Positions 1 through 11,905 are shown, numbered from the stretch's first letter. The stretch: 64,000 nt of DNA from Heliocidaris tuberculata (GCA_025618425.1 CM046833.1:4124298-4188297); one strand, 5' to 3'. The notes: generated from the sequence alone by a model not told the origin. Numbers and translations: made by a program.

Positions 1-1550
1 TGACTCAATGGATCAATCTCATTTTCACAGAACAGTTAGTCAATAAGTGTAGAAACACTCCTGCCAAGTTATTCTGCACAAAACCTTTTCGTTAAAAAGT
101 TACGCTATTTCGATTAAGGGGGGAGTTACTTTTTTTTGTTGTGCTTATAAAAACGGTTGATACCAGATCACATTCTAAGTTTGTAGACATTAAATTAATC
201 AAAACTGAACTCTTAAGACATAAAAATGGTAAACATTCTATAATCTGCTGTAAATTTATGGTTCTGTTTCTAGAAAGCTTTCAAATGTTGATACTCATAG
301 CGTTCAAGAGAGCTACATGTAATGACCCAGTTTCAAATAATATGGTGTTTCAACATTATGTAGACATTTCAAAACATGAATATTTGTTTTATACGTTAAT
401 TTTTTTGATTTTTTTTTACTAAGAGCAAGAACGCTAAAAAGACAAATTGTACGTGGAAAGTATTACAATTTAAGAAAAAAAAAATGAAAGGGGGATTGTA
501 AGCCCTCGATTTAACAATACTAATATGCTTCAAAAACTGTTTTTTAAAAGACTTAATAATGTAAAAAGAACTTGCAAACTGTATACAGTAGTTTAATCTG
601 AAAAATGAGTACGTGGCAGTACTTAAACATTCCTTTTGAAGGTATAATATTAATAATAAAAATAACAGTAAATGCTTATATAGCGTAAAATAACTAAACT
701 AGCTCTCAATGCGCTTTACAACTGATGTAAATAAGTATATATCAACAATGTAATATACAATGAAATATACATATACTAATCTAGGTAATTGATACTGTAT
801 ATCTTGTTTGGAAGCTTTAAACGAGAACAAAGAAAAGAAATAGAACAAACGCATGATTCAAATACTGAGCTGTTAAAAGTGAGGTCAACACTCGAATTAT
901 TAAAGTTGAATACTACCGAATATTACCAATTCACTAATTGACTAAAAGTGAATGATTTTAGAAATTTGAAATTGATAATGAAAATATTACACTGCGACTT
1001 TAAAATCACTAAGGAATAGTAAGTATAAGATTTTAGAGGTAGCATACATAGAATGTACTCCACGATATATGATATAGATACTGCATTTAATTTCAAGAAA
1101 AAAATTGTTATATATTGTTTAACATGTACTGACAGAAAACTCAATTTCTTAGACATTGCATATTATTATGTAAAAAATTTTGAAAGACAATAAATGTAGG
1201 ATTCGATTGGACAATTAAGATCAAAATTGTTAAAATAAAATATACAGCATTACATGTATACAAAGGCCGCTATTTTAGAAACTTTATCCTGTATAAGTAA
1301 TGGACATATCATATTATATTGCATTAGACCGTAAAATCACTAAGTACTAGTAAGTATAAAAGTTTAGAAAAACATAAAATTTACTTCACAATATATAAAA
1401 ATATAGATGCTGTATTTCAAGAATTTTGAAAAATATATTGTTTAACATGTAACAGAAAATTAGATATTTCAGACATTGCATACTATACACATAATTTTGA
1501 AAGACAATTATTGTAGACTTCGATTGCACAATTAAGATCAAAATAGTTAA

Positions 1551-2297
1551 AGGGCAATCCAACCTTGGTAATAAGATGATTTGTGTGAAAGCATAAAAAT
1601 AAGAATAACAGGATGGTGAAAGTTTGAAAGAAATCGGACAAGGACTAAGAAAGTTATGGATGTTTGAAAAATGAGATCACTACATCTATGCGAATCTCAA
1701 ATTGGCAATCTGGGTGCCGTTGCATAAAACTTGCTATTATAGTAACTTTGCTATTATAGTAACTTTTCATGGAATACTGGATTTTGATTGGCTCTTGAGC
1801 AACGTTACCATGGTAGTTACCATTGATGGCAAAGTTACTATAATAGTAAGTCTTTATGCAATGGCACCCAGGTGAGTCAATTGTGACATTTTTGTGGACA
1901 ACTCTCCCATTTGTCGTACACAAAAATATCATTGATTTGCGGTTTTCTTCGAGGCGCTTTTACCCTCGGGGCTGTACTCAAAATATATTGGAGATGGCAT
2001 ATTATCATAGGTCTTCATGAACGAAAAGATTCTACTGAGTAATGCATTTTGAAGAAAAAAAAGTTACATTTTAGTCATTTTGTGTGTTAGAGCGAATGGG
2101 GGAGTTGTCCACAGCTACATCACAGTGACATTACCTATTCGGCCAATTTGAAATTCCCACATGCATAGTGATTACAACTTTCAAAAATTCATAACTTTCT
2201 TATTGCTTGTTCGATTTCGTACAAACTTTCACCAATCTCCTTCTTTGATTTTTCCTCTTTCTTTCAAAGCAACTTGCTATTAAGGTTGGATTTCCTT
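1551..2297. mobile_element. TTAA-flanked inverted-repeat transposon (piggyBac/Kolobok-type target)
   Basis: The left end AGGGCAATCCAACCTT matches the reverse complement of the right end, AAGGTTGGATTTCCTT. The element is bracketed by TTAA at 1547-1550 and 2298-2301. No transposase frame is visible, so it is non-autonomous. It carries the GGGTGCC MITE at 1712-1869. A truncated second copy of its left part lies at about 4211-4623 in duplicate B. The TTAA target suggests piggyBac or Kolobok; the superfamily is inferred from target-site length only. Confidence 0.7.
1712..1869. mobile_element. Short hairpin MITE, GGGTGCC family, copy 1
   Basis: The ends GGGTGCCGTTGCATAAA and TTTATGCAATGGCACCC form a terminal inverted repeat, and subterminal ACTATTATAGTAA motifs recur inside. 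The same element is found at 4372-4529 and at 17910-18066. It is too short to code for a transposase. Confidence 0.8.
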
Positions 2298-4371
2298 TTA
2301 ACATAAAAATACACCGTATTACATGCATGAAAAGGCCGCTATCATGGACACTTTATCATGTATAAGTAATGGATATAAGTAATGTATATTACATTAGACT
2401 GTAAAATAAATAAGTACTAGTACGTATAAAAGTTTAGAAAAACATAAAATGTACTCCACAATATATAAAGATATAGATGCTGAGTTTCCTTTCAAGAATA
2501 TATAAAAATAAAGATGCTGTATTTCATTTCAAGAATTTTTAAAAATATATTGTTTAACATATAACAGAAAATTAGATATTTCAGACATTGCATACTATAC
2601 ACATAATTTTGAAAGACAATTATTGTAGACTTCGATTGCACTCAATGGATCAATCTCATTTTCACAGAACAGTTAGTCAATAAGTGTAGAAACACTCCTG
2701 CCAAGTTATTCTGCACAAAACCTTTTCGTTAAAAAGTTACGCTATTTCGATTAAGGGGGGAGTTACTTTTTTTTGTTGTGCTTATAAAAACGGTTGATAC
2801 CAGATCACATTCTAAGTTTGTAGACATTAAATTAATCAAAACTGAACTCTTAAGACATAAAAATGGTAAACATTCTATAATCTGCTGTAAATTTATGGTT
2901 CTGTTTCTAGAAAGCTTTCAAATGTTGATACTCATAGCGTTCAAGAGAGCTACATGTAATGACCCAGTTTCAAATAATATGGTGTTTCAACATTATGTAG
3001 ACATTTCAAAACATGAATATTTGTTTTATACGTTAATTTTTTTGATTTTTTTTTAATAAGAGCAAGAACGCTAAAAAGACAAATTGTACGTGGAAAGTAT
3101 TACAATTTAAGAAAAAAAAAATGAAAGGGGGATTGTAAGCCCTCGATTTAACAATACTAATATGCTTCAAAAACTGTTTTTTAAAAGACTTAATAATGTA
3201 AAAAGAACTTGCAAACTGTATACAGTAGTTTAATCTGAAAAATGAGTACGTGGCAGTACTTAAACATTCCTTTTGAAGGTATAATATTAATAATAAAAAT
3301 AACAGTAAACGCTTATATAGCGTAAAATAACTAAACTAGCTCTCAATGCGCTTTACAACTGATGTAAATAAGTAAATATCAACAATGTAATAAACAATGA
3401 AATATAAATATACTAATCTAGGTAATTGATAATGTATATCTTGTTTGGAAGCTTTAAACGAGAACAAAGCTTTAAACGAGAACAAACGAGAACAAATAGA
3501 ACAAACGCATGATTCAAATACTGAGCTGTTAAAAGTGAGGTCAACACTCGAATTATTAAAGTTGAATACTACCGAATATTACCAATTCACTAATTGACTA
3601 AAAGTGAATGATTTTAGAAATTTGAAATTGATAGTGAAAATATTACACTGCATTAGACTTTAAAATCACTAAGAAATAGTAAGTATTAGATTTTAGAGGT
3701 AGCATACATAGAATGTACTCCACGATATATGATATAGATACTGTATTTAATTTCAAGAAAAAATTGTTATATATTGTTTAACATGTACTAACAGAAAACT
3801 CAATTTCTTAGACATTGCATATTATTATGCAAAAAATTTTGAAAGACAATTAATGTAGGATTCGATTGGACAATTAAGATCAAAATTGTTAAAATCAAAA
3901 TATACAGCATTACATGTATACAAAGGCCGCTATTTTAGAAACTTTATCCTGTATAAGTAATGGACATATCATATTATATTGCATTAGACCGTAAAATCAC
4001 TAAGTACTAGTAAGTATAAAAGTTTAGAAAAACATAAAATTTACTTCACAATATATGAAAATATAGATGCTGTATTTCAAGAATTTTGAAAAATATATTG
4101 TTTAACATGTAACAGAAAATTAGATATTTCAGATATTGCATACTATACATATAATTTTGAAAGACAATTATTGTAGACTTCGATTGCACAATTAAGATCA
4201 AAATAGTTAAAGGGCAATCCAACCTTGGTAATAAGATGATTTGTGTGAAAGCATAAAAATAAGAATAACAGGATGGTGAAAGTTTGAAAGAAATCGGACA
4301 AGGACTAAGAAAGTTATGGATGTTTGAAAAATGAGATCACTACATCTATGCGAATCTCAAATTGGCAATCT

Positions 4372-4529
4372 GGGTGCCGTTGCATAAAACTTGCTATTAT
4401 AGTAACTTTGCTATTATAGTAACTTTTCATGGAATACTGGATTTTGATTGGCTCTTGAGCAACGTTACCATGGTAGTTACCATTGATGGCAAAGTTACTA
4501 TAATAGTAAGTCTTTATGCAATGGCACCC
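4372..4529. mobile_element. GGGTGCC-family MITE, copy 2
   Basis: This is identical in layout to the copy at 1712-1869, because it was duplicated together with the surrounding 2.6-kb unit rather than inserted independently. Confidence 0.8.
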
Positions 4530-4623
4530 AGGTGAGTCAATTGTGACATTTTTGTGGACAACTCTCCCATTTGTCGTACACAAAAATATCATTGATTTGC
4601 GGTTTTCTTCGAGGCGCTTTTAC

Positions 4624-4694
4624 GTCTCCGTGATCTGGTGGTTAAGGCATTGGCGTTCTAAGCCAACGACCCGGGTTCGATTCCCGGCGGAGAC
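4624..4694 (+). tRNA. tRNA-Arg(TCT)-like gene, copy 1
   Basis: The 71-nt sequence folds as a tRNA. The acceptor arm GTCTCCG pairs perfectly with CGGAGAC. The anticodon stem TTGGC/GCCAA encloses the loop GTTCTAA, which gives anticodon TCT (arginine). The T-arm CCGGG-TTCGATT-CCCGG is perfect and supplies a consensus B-box. The D-arm is weaker (TGATCTGGTGG, compared with TGGTCTAGTGG in copy 2), so the A-box may be damaged. A T6 run 2 nt after the gene would terminate RNA polymerase III. No CCA is encoded, as expected in a eukaryote. It could be a tRNA gene, a tRNA pseudogene or the source of a SINE head; the immediate T-run favours a tRNA gene. Confidence 0.65.
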
Positions 4695-5243
4695 ATTTTT
4701 TCAACCTTTGCAAAAATTTCAAAAAGGGAGGGCAGCTCTGGGGAACTTTGATTTAAGCTACGCAACCATTATTCTCTCATTTTCATTTCTCACAATTATA
4801 ATTATTTCCACGAGAGTTGCCAAAGCTGTTGTATATGTTATTTCCTTACAATTGTTTATAATAATATTATTCTAATGTATACATGTATCTCAAAGCATTA
4901 GCTTGGATCCAGCTGAGGCATGCGGCTTGTCTTTGTTCAAAACTCACCTGCCCCCGACAAAGGAATTAATTAATAAGGTTGAAGATTTTTCAATCTGTCG
5001 GTCAATTGATTCTGGTGTCGCCGAAATCACTGGCCCGTCTCCGTGGTCTAGTGGTTAAGGCATTGGCGTTCTAAGCCAACGACCCGAGTTCGATTCCCGG
5101 CGGGGACATTTTTTCAACCTTTGCAAAAATTTCAAAAAGGGAGGACAGCTCTGGGGAACTTTGATTATTTTTCATTTCTCACAGTTATAATTATATCCAC
5201 GAGAGTTGCCAAAGCTGTTGTATATGTTATTTCCTTACAATTA
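4695..5243. repeat. Duplicated 3' flank of the tRNA-like genes
   Basis: The flanks at 4695-4855 and 5108-5243 share the T6 run, an aggacagctctgggg-like block and a block around ccacgagagttgcc. The second copy lacks part of the middle. The interval 4870-5036 between the units is unique and has no gene that I can recognise. Confidence 0.7.
5037..5107 (+). tRNA. tRNA-Arg(TCT)-like gene, copy 2
   Basis: This second 71-nt copy has the same anticodon loop. The acceptor arm GTCTCCG/CGGGGAC has one T-G wobble and the T-stem CCGAG/CCCGG one A-C mismatch. The D-arm and A-box (TGGTCTAGTGG) look better than in copy 1. It is followed by the same T6 terminator and about 200 bases homologous to the flank of copy 1, with a deletion of about 40 bases, so the gene was duplicated with its 3' flank at a spacing of 413 bases. 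Confidence 0.65.
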
Positions 5244-5247
5244 TATA

Positions 5248-5285
<38 letters not shown>

Positions 5286-5355
5286 GCGTCAAAAATTTGA
5301 CTAGAAAAATAAAACTGGCCACAATGCATTGACAAACGCTTTTAGCACTTTTCTT

Positions 5356-5390
<35 letters not shown>
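5241..5390. repeat. Paired (TA)n microsatellites
   Basis: Alternating TA tracts at 5241-5284 and 5355-5390 flank a 70-bp unique spacer. They separate the tRNA-like unit from the decayed retrotransposon that begins near 5401. Confidence 0.85.
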
Positions 5391-5400
5391 AAGCAACATC

Positions 5401-6975
5401 ATGCGTTTGCCGATGGAAGGGCTGGTGACGACAATGAAGAAGACGGCAGTCAACGCAGTTATGCAACTGCAAAATAGTAGGGACAATGTCGTCACCTCTG
5501 TGCAACCAAAGTTCAGGTGTGGACGGAAGTGGATCGCTGAAGAGGCAATCAAGAAGGCAGAGAGTAGCCTGAGAATGGAAGATCTCGTCCGAGGTCAACA
5601 GGGAAGACAAGGACTTGGAGCTGGGAAGCTACGGAAGCCGGTCAAGAAACTTTCCAGGACGGAGACCAGAGCGGAGATTTGTAATCTAGTTGTGAAGGAA
5701 CATGACGACCTTCAATATGTGCGAGCTGTGCAGATGCCTGTTCAGGGGGCTTGGTCGACCTGGGAGAGTGTTCAACAATCTAAACTTTCGTGGAGGTACC
5801 TCATAGACACTAGCCCAAAGCTGCTGCTGTTTCTGGTAGGCTCTACTTATGACACAATAGCATCTCCTGTTAATCTAAAGCTCTGGGGAATCGGCGAAGA
5901 TGAAGCTTGCAAGATCTGTAGTGAGAGAGGAACATGAGAGAGCACATGTGCTAGCTAGATGCCCCAAAAGCCTGAGGCAAGGAGGTATACATGGCGTCAT
6001 AACAGAGTGCTTCGCGTCATTGGAGATGCAGTCATGGCCAAGATTGCTGACTGTAACAGTAAAGCACCTTTGCGAGTGAAGCATTTCATTCGCCAGTCAG
6101 ACCCAACTCTGGAAACCGAGCACAGGCATATACTCCGAAAACGGCGAATGGAGCAAGTTGAATATAGAGCCCTTATCGTTCAGTGCGAGACAGTGTCAAA
6201 AATAATGCTGAGGATATATTCATTTCAAATGTTTGTCATTTGAAAGTCATTTCATATGACGAATCATTCAAGGATTTTGAAGATATTTGACACGCAGCAT
6301 TATTTTTAAGAATACATATATCGTTGGCAGGTTGACTTTGCAAGATTTTCCCCATGCCTTTTGTACACACTGCCTCACACTGAACAATGAGGGCTCTATA
6401 TTCATATACGGGGTTCTCGGAGTGTATACCTGTGCTCTGTTTTCCGAAGTTGGGTCTGACTGTTCGCTTTGTGAAGGAAGGAGAGAAGGTTGGTACAGTT
6501 AGCCGACATTCTGCAGCACCAGCATTATTTCTAGATGAAGCAGATGATTAGAAATTATAAATAGACTTACTGGAAAGGCTGATTTTTCCGCAATACATCT
6601 ATGAGACCAATCTGAGAACAGACATTGTCATCTCGTCAACTCAGCTGAGGAAGGTTATACTGATAGAACTGACAGTGCCGGAGGAAGGAGGGATGGAACG
6701 TGCGCATGAGAGAAACTGTCGAAATATAAGGAACTCATTTTGCGCATTAAAGACAGGCAATTGGGAGCGGAGATGTTCGCAGTGGAAGTTGGGGGTAGAG
6801 GTTTATCTAACGGGACCCTCGGATACATGCTCAGAAGGCTGGGTATAAAGACTAGAGAGAGGAAGGAGCTGGAAGAGCAGGTGTGCGCCTGCGCACTAAG
6901 GGCCTCCTTCTGCCTATGGTTGAAAAGGAATGACGTCACCTGGGTGGGTGGGAATGAAGATGACGCGCTCTAGCT
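5401..6975 (+). pseudogene. Decayed retroelement: zinc-knuckle C-terminal region
   Basis: The open frame at 5401-5937 contains QGAWSTWE, KLSWRYL, SPVNLKLWG and the start of a zinc knuckle (CKICSERG). After a frame change the knuckle continues with EH...HVLARC, followed by YTWRHNRVLR in another frame. Past a nested foldback element (6094-6462) the homology resumes with FVKEGEKV, IDLLERL-type residues, ELTVPEEG.MERAHER, and VEVGGRGLSNGTL with a final WLKRNDVTW. From general knowledge, this order is seen in the tail of retrotransposon-type reverse-transcriptase proteins widespread in aquatic animals. The RT core is absent, and several stops and frameshifts mark it as a pseudogene. The exact clade is uncertain. 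Confidence 0.7.
6094..6462. mobile_element. Foldback MITE inserted in the retroelement
   Basis: The ends CAGTCAGACCCAACT and AGTTGGGTCTGACTG are inverted, and homology between the arms extends inward through most of the 369 bp. TTCGC lies directly outside both ends (6089-6093 and 6463-6467), which fits a 5-bp target duplication. Removing the element brings two parts of the host coding homology together, confirming that it inserted later. Confidence 0.75.
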
Positions 6976-7310
6976 ACTGACGCGCATCCTTAGTGATTGC
7001 GCATCAAATCTATCCCCACGCAACGAGTAACTGGTTAGTTCAAAATCCGTCTGGCCAGGGGCAGAGGCACATCGGCCAAGTGTGGCAGAGTATGGCAAAC
7101 AACCTTCTTCATTAAATGAATAGCAATCAGAGAGGCCGTAAAGCCCAAGGCCATATGGGGCACAGTAGGAACCCGGATACCGATAACTCAGATGGTAGGA
7201 TGCCAGCACATGACGGACTGGACTTAAATCCATCCGGAAGGTCCAGTTTTGAGAAGGAAGTTAGCAGTAACCAAGCAAACTTGTTCATAATAATGCACAT
7301 ATAATGTTAG
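6976..7310. other. Junction between two LINE remnants
   Basis: This stretch separates the zinc-knuckle retroelement from the RTE-like remnant. No convincing coding frame or RNA gene is visible; it probably contains 3' sequence of the first element and 5' sequence of the second. Confidence 0.4.
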
Positions 7311-9930
7311 GACTTTGAGGTCAGAAGAACATCTAGAAGCTTTACTAGAAGAAATTAAAGATATCAACTGGAACATTTTAGGATTAGCTGAAACAAGATG
7401 ACAAACTAGTTCTACTGAAATTTCTGGGGAGAGACATACACTCTTTAAAACATCACCAACTAGTAGAAATGGTAATGGAGTCGGTTTCTTAGTCAACAAG
7501 AATATATCCAACAATATTACAGAGTACAAAGAAGTTTCGGATAGGATTGCAATGACTGAACTTCAGATCAACTGGGGGATTACTCTAAAGATTATCCAAG
7601 TCTATGCACCTACGTCAAGCCATGAAGACACTGAAGTGGATGAAGTCTACACCAAATTAGATCAGATCATGTCAGAAAACTCTACAACACTTACATTGGT
7701 CATAGGAGATTATTGGGCAATATGGAACAGGTGATAGAAACGATACAGGGGAAAGACTTATGGAATTTGGAGCCAGCAGATCACTTGTCATTGGCCACAC
7801 ACTCTTTAGGAAACCAACTAAAAACTAATGGACTTGGGGTAGACCAAATGGTCAAACCGACAATCTTATCGATTACGTGTTATGTGACCATCCAAGAATA
7901 GTTACGGATGTCGGGACAGTCAACAAAGTTTGTATAGGTAGCGACCAGCGGATGGTACGTGCCAAAATACGAATTAACAAGAAATTGGAACGGAGAATGG
8001 TAAAGCAGGCCAAGAAGAGATCAGTGAACCTACAAACATTAACAGAAAGACGAGATGAATTCCAACTGCAATTACACAACAGGTTTGTTACTCTACAGGA
8101 TATGTTAGAGGAACAAACAATTGATGAATCATATGAACAGATTTCGACAGCTGTAATATGGAGGAGGCAGAGAATTCAGGGAAGAGAGCTGATAACCCAG
8201 TCACAACTTTAGATAAGGAGAAAAAGGAAATCCAAGAACTAAATGAGAGGAGTAGGTAGAAACTGAAACCATAAAGGCAATCAAGTATACATAACCAGAT
8301 CGAATATACAGAGCTAGATAAAACGATCAGGAAAAGGAGAGGGGAACGGAAGAGAAAGGCAAGATCACACCTGGTAAAGAAGACGTTACAAGCTAAAAAA
8401 GGCTCGAAATTATTTGCAAGAAATTAGAGGGAGGGAAAAGAATCCCATCATCAATGAAAGACAAGAATGGAAGAGAAGCCACAGACAAGTCTGACATGTC
8501 TGAGAAAGTAGAAATAATTGAGGTATTCTAAAAACAAAACAAAACTGTACAACACAAATGGGGAGAAATGGGCTGAAAAGGAAGCAGAAGTTCAATCGAT
8601 TCTGCAGGAGGAGGTCAGAAAGGCAATAGATGGAATGAAGACAGGTAAAGCACCGGTAGAGGACCAGCTGACAGCTGACATTATCAAGCTCAGTGGAGAG
8701 GAGACAGTCATAATTCTCACAAAGTTATTCAATAAGATCTTAGAAGAGAAAGAGATTCCAACCCAAATGGAAGGAGTCAAGGGTCATCATATTACACAAG
8801 AAAGGCGACCCGGCAGATATCAAGAATTACCGACCAAGCAGGCTACCAAAGTAATAGAGAAAGAACTAGCCTAGACCTTAAATAACCTAGGGAACAGGCA
8901 GGGTTCAGGTCAGGATACAGGACAGCAGACCACCTTCATACTGTTAGTCAGCTCGTAGAAAACTCAAAAGAATACCAGTCTGATCTCTGTTTTGGCTTTG
9001 TGGATTATGAAAAGGCGTTCGATAGCCTGGGACACCAATCTCTTTTGGAAGCTTTTGAGTCACAGGCGATAGATGGAAAATAATGTTCGAATAGTGAAAG
9101 CCATATACAGAGACCAAAGCGCAAGAGTACATCTAGAGCGAGAGACAACAAAAACAAACCTTTAAGATCCTGACTCAAGCTTTGGCTTTTCTGTGTGTGC
9201 CCCCATCCACACTGTTACCAGAACCACATGTATTTAGTCTTCAGTCTTTTGTACGACTACCTTCATTTTACTCTGTAGTTTATTATACAATGTTCTGAAT
9301 GTGGATTGATTGTTTAATTGAAGATGGAAATAAATGTTCATTTTGAATTTGAATTTGAATTTCAATTTGAATTTGAGTGAGACAAGGCGACCCGATTCCC
9401 CCAAAACTATTCACAACCGCATTGGAGAATGTCTTCTCAAATCTAAACTGGGAATCAAAAGGTATAAAAGTTGATGGTGAGAAGCTTTCACATCTCCGAT
9501 TTGCAGACGACATCCTCATTGTCAGTCATACCCCACTCGGGCTAGAATAAATGACGGTGGAGCTGGACCAAGAAAGTAGGAAAGCGGGTCTATACATGAA
9601 TATAAAGAAGACCAACATCTTGTTATGTGGTAACCAGGAGGAGAGTAACTTAAGTGTTCAAGGACAGATGCTTGAGAAAGTGGAGAGCTATATATACTTG
9701 GGTAAAAGGATATCCCTTAAAGACGAGATGAACGGCAAGATTGGCCGAAGAACTAAGCTAGCATGGGTCTAGTTCGGAAAACTTGGATTCATATTCAGAG
9801 ACCAACAAATACCCATATTATTAAAAAATCAAGTCTTCCACTAGTGTATTTTACCAGTTCTGTCATATGGTGCAGAAACTTGGACGACGACACAGAAAAT
9901 GGAAAAACGATTAAGAGTAACAGTCAACTT
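7311..9930 (+). pseudogene. Decayed RTE-like non-LTR retrotransposon
   Basis: Coding remnants in order: endonuclease-type residues (IIQVYAPTSSHED, LVIGDYWA, then NLIDYVLCDHPRI and GSDQRMVRA near 7870-7960), reverse transcriptase finger/palm pieces (EEVRKAIDGMKTGKAP, then LTADIIK near 8610-8700), QAGFRSGYRTADH and FVDYEKAFDS (8890-9030), VRQGDPIPPKLFTTALE (9376-9430), LRFADDILIVSHT (9494-9535) and ILPVLSYGAETWTT (9840-9890). The FADD box and this motif set are typical of the RTE clade. Many frameshifts and stops break it, and a foreign tail lies inside at about 9164-9375. Clearly non-functional. Confidence 0.85.
9164..9375 (+). mobile_element. CR1/Jockey-like 3' tail nested in the RTE remnant
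   Basis: The segment interrupts RTE homology just before VRQGDP. It ends in GAAATAAATGTTC followed by an imperfect (TTTGAA)n run, the kind of microsatellite-like 3' end found on CR1/L2/Jockey-related LINEs. Only the 3' untranslated end is present, as expected for a 5'-truncated insertion. Confidence 0.6.
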
Positions 9931-11249
9931 AATTAATTTGAAATGTGAAGTTAAATATTCCAGAGGGTATAAGGATTCCTAACCAGCCAAATCCCTTGGA
10001 TATTGTGCATTATGTGTATACCGTATTTCTCTTTACCTATCATTACACGTATCAATTCAAAACAATTTAAACTGAGACTATGAAGAGTGCCGGTATCTAG
10101 TTACCTAATCAAGGAATCTGTTGAGCCTGAAAATGCTGTATATGCAGTCCATGATTAATTAGGGAAAGATTCGAGTCGTTTCTATATGGTTGCATGCAAT
10201 TTTGAACAGGAATGTCTAAAGCTGAGTTTTGAAAGCAGACAGCAGATCACAGGAATGAAGGTAGGGAGACTGATCCGCAACCTGGGTGAAGAAGTAGTGA
10301 ATGAATGATGGAACAACTGAAGTTCAATGTTTATTGAATCAGAAATAAAACATCTTATGATATTATTACTGATGAACTACTGTTTCTAGTATTTTTTACA
10401 GTCACTTTTCATTATGAGTCAGGAAAAAACCCCACACAATTCAAGTTGCCCTATTGTTTCAAGGTGGAGCTGTAAATATCAAATAATTTGATATAATATG
10501 CAGTAAAGTCCTTCCTCCCATTTGTTTGGTCCCATCTTTGTCAGGCAACTCTTTACGGTTGACGTTGTAAAACTCACTTGCCCCAACTCCAGGTCTTTCC
10601 TGGTTTCGGAGTTGATACATTACCATTACACTACCATTAATATAAATATAACTCACATAAAACAGCAAAAAATAATTATTTGAAGGCTGGAATGCTTTTT
10701 CACAAACAAGGTTGAAAAGCAAACACTTTTTGTTGTACGTTTGTTGGGTATCTTTAAAAGAGCGTCTTTGCATTTGGTTGCATCTAGGAGGCCAACTCCA
10801 GGCCTCAGTGGTGTAAGTTGATTACGTAACAATCTGAGGTGTGACTTTGTAAACAAGTGAACACATAACGACAAAATATTCGTAATTTGAAGGCTAAAAT
10901 GTTTTCTAATGACAAAGTTTAGACTTTGGGCGATTGTGTGAATTATGTCCGTTGCTCGTCAGTCACGTAAATTGGTTTTGACTCGCTTACCACGCAGTCA
11001 ACTGATTGAGAGAGTTCTGGTATTCGCAAGCGAGCATTGGATTATCAGATAAAACACGTGCTCTGACAAATGTGTGTGCATTTAGTCGATATGGTTTCCA
11101 GGAATTTTTATTTTGTTGCCATTTAGAAAAAATATATTTATCCAGTCTACATAACCCAGAGTAATACACGGGGAAAATCAGAATTACTCTTTTAAAAGCC
11201 ATTTCCTATCAAAGTGCAGTAAATGCAATAATCAATATTCTGAGGACTT
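9931..11249. other. Non-coding interval, no gene seen
   Basis: AT-rich sequence without a convincing gene. The part at 10545-10860 contains related blocks (CAACTCCAGG; AATTTGAAGGCT occurs twice, at about 10677 and 10886), suggesting a diverged repeat. The minus-strand open frames here have no recognisable domain. Confidence 0.4.
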
Positions 11250-11255
11250 TTTATT
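11250..11255 (-). promoter_or_regulatory. Candidate polyadenylation signal AATAAA
   Basis: On the minus strand AATAAA lies about 120 bases beyond the stop codon of the Death-domain exon, a plausible spacing for the 3' end of that transcript. The hexamer is common in AT-rich DNA, so position is the only support. Confidence 0.35.
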
Positions 11256-11374
11256 AAAACGTTTGAGCTCCAACTGAAATGTAGCCGCAAACGTAAGTGC
11301 CCGTTATTATACAAATATGGGTACATCTCTACATTTAAATTATTTTGTCGGTATTCCGTCCGTGAATTCGATTT

Positions 11375-11651
11375 CTAATATCTGCCTAATAATCCTCCGA
11401 GGTCACACTGTAGTAGGATGTCATCAAGCATGCCCTTGGTTGGGTTTTGTATGGAATCCTTCCAAGCGTGCAGCACCTCGCGATATGCAGCAGCAATTGA
11501 TTGATTTCCACTAACAATGTTTCTACCTCTGTTGTATCCCCCTCTAACATGAAGCTTGTTGGCAATTTCATCAAATTTATTGTGCGGTAAAATTTCACTA
11601 AGTCTATGAATGTCGTCGTCAGTTAAAGGGTCATTTCTATCACCTTGGTTC
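11375..11651 (-). CDS. Terminal exon encoding a Death-domain-like module
   Basis: The minus-strand exon follows a strong acceptor (a polypyrimidine run ending in CAG at 11652-11654) and ends at TAG (11377-11375), giving about 91 residues. The sequence LTDDDIHRLSEILPHNKFD, then IANKLHVRG, then AAAYREVLHAWKD, and a closing LDDILLQCDLGGLLGRY, has the helix spacing and the conserved tryptophan of Death-fold domains. In animals these form homotypic complexes in apoptosis and innate immune signalling. The exon begins in phase 2, and both candidate upstream exons (12086-12181 and 11906-11943) end in the matching phase. A possible AATAAA lies 120 bases downstream. A related DEATH-like fold remains possible; the domain call rests on pattern and length only. 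Confidence 0.65.
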
Positions 11652-11905
11652 CTGAAAAAAAAAGGGAAGGGGAACATTTTCGTAACAAAACCTATATCAA
11701 ACAAAAGTAATAAGTTGGGCTTTAGCTGAACGACCCAAATAACATTTTTTCAGTTTAAAAAAGCCAACTTAAACAAGCAACAAAATAAAAAGCAAAGGGG
11801 TAAAAACAGAAACTGAGCAGAAGTTTTGAGGAAAATCAGACAATTAATAAGAAAGCAAAACCAAAAAACAAAACAAAAACAAAAAGGGAGAAAAAAAAGG
11901 AAAAC

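Larger units (their letters stand above)
4..4623. repeat. Tandem direct duplication of a ~2.6-kb unit
   Basis: Copy A covers about 4-1962 and copy B about 2641-4623. The offset is 2637 near the start and 2660 near the end, so small indels have built up. The copies are almost identical, and each contains the same 92-93 codon open frame and the same 158-bp MITE. Between them, 2302-2640 is a further partial copy of the sub-repeat found at about 1247-1540 and 3895-4195. Copy B ends exactly where a tRNA-like gene begins at 4624. The short open frames show no recognisable domain and are conserved only because the DNA is duplicated. Confidence 0.9.

Noticed and set aside
141..3056. Identical 92-93 codon open frames at 141 and 2778
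   Set aside because: They are identical because the DNA is duplicated. Composition is AT-driven, and no domain, splice signal or codon bias is seen.
4516..4875. 119-codon plus-strand frame over the first tRNA-like gene
   Set aside because: It runs through a MITE end, a tRNA-like gene and its flank, so it is a chance frame.
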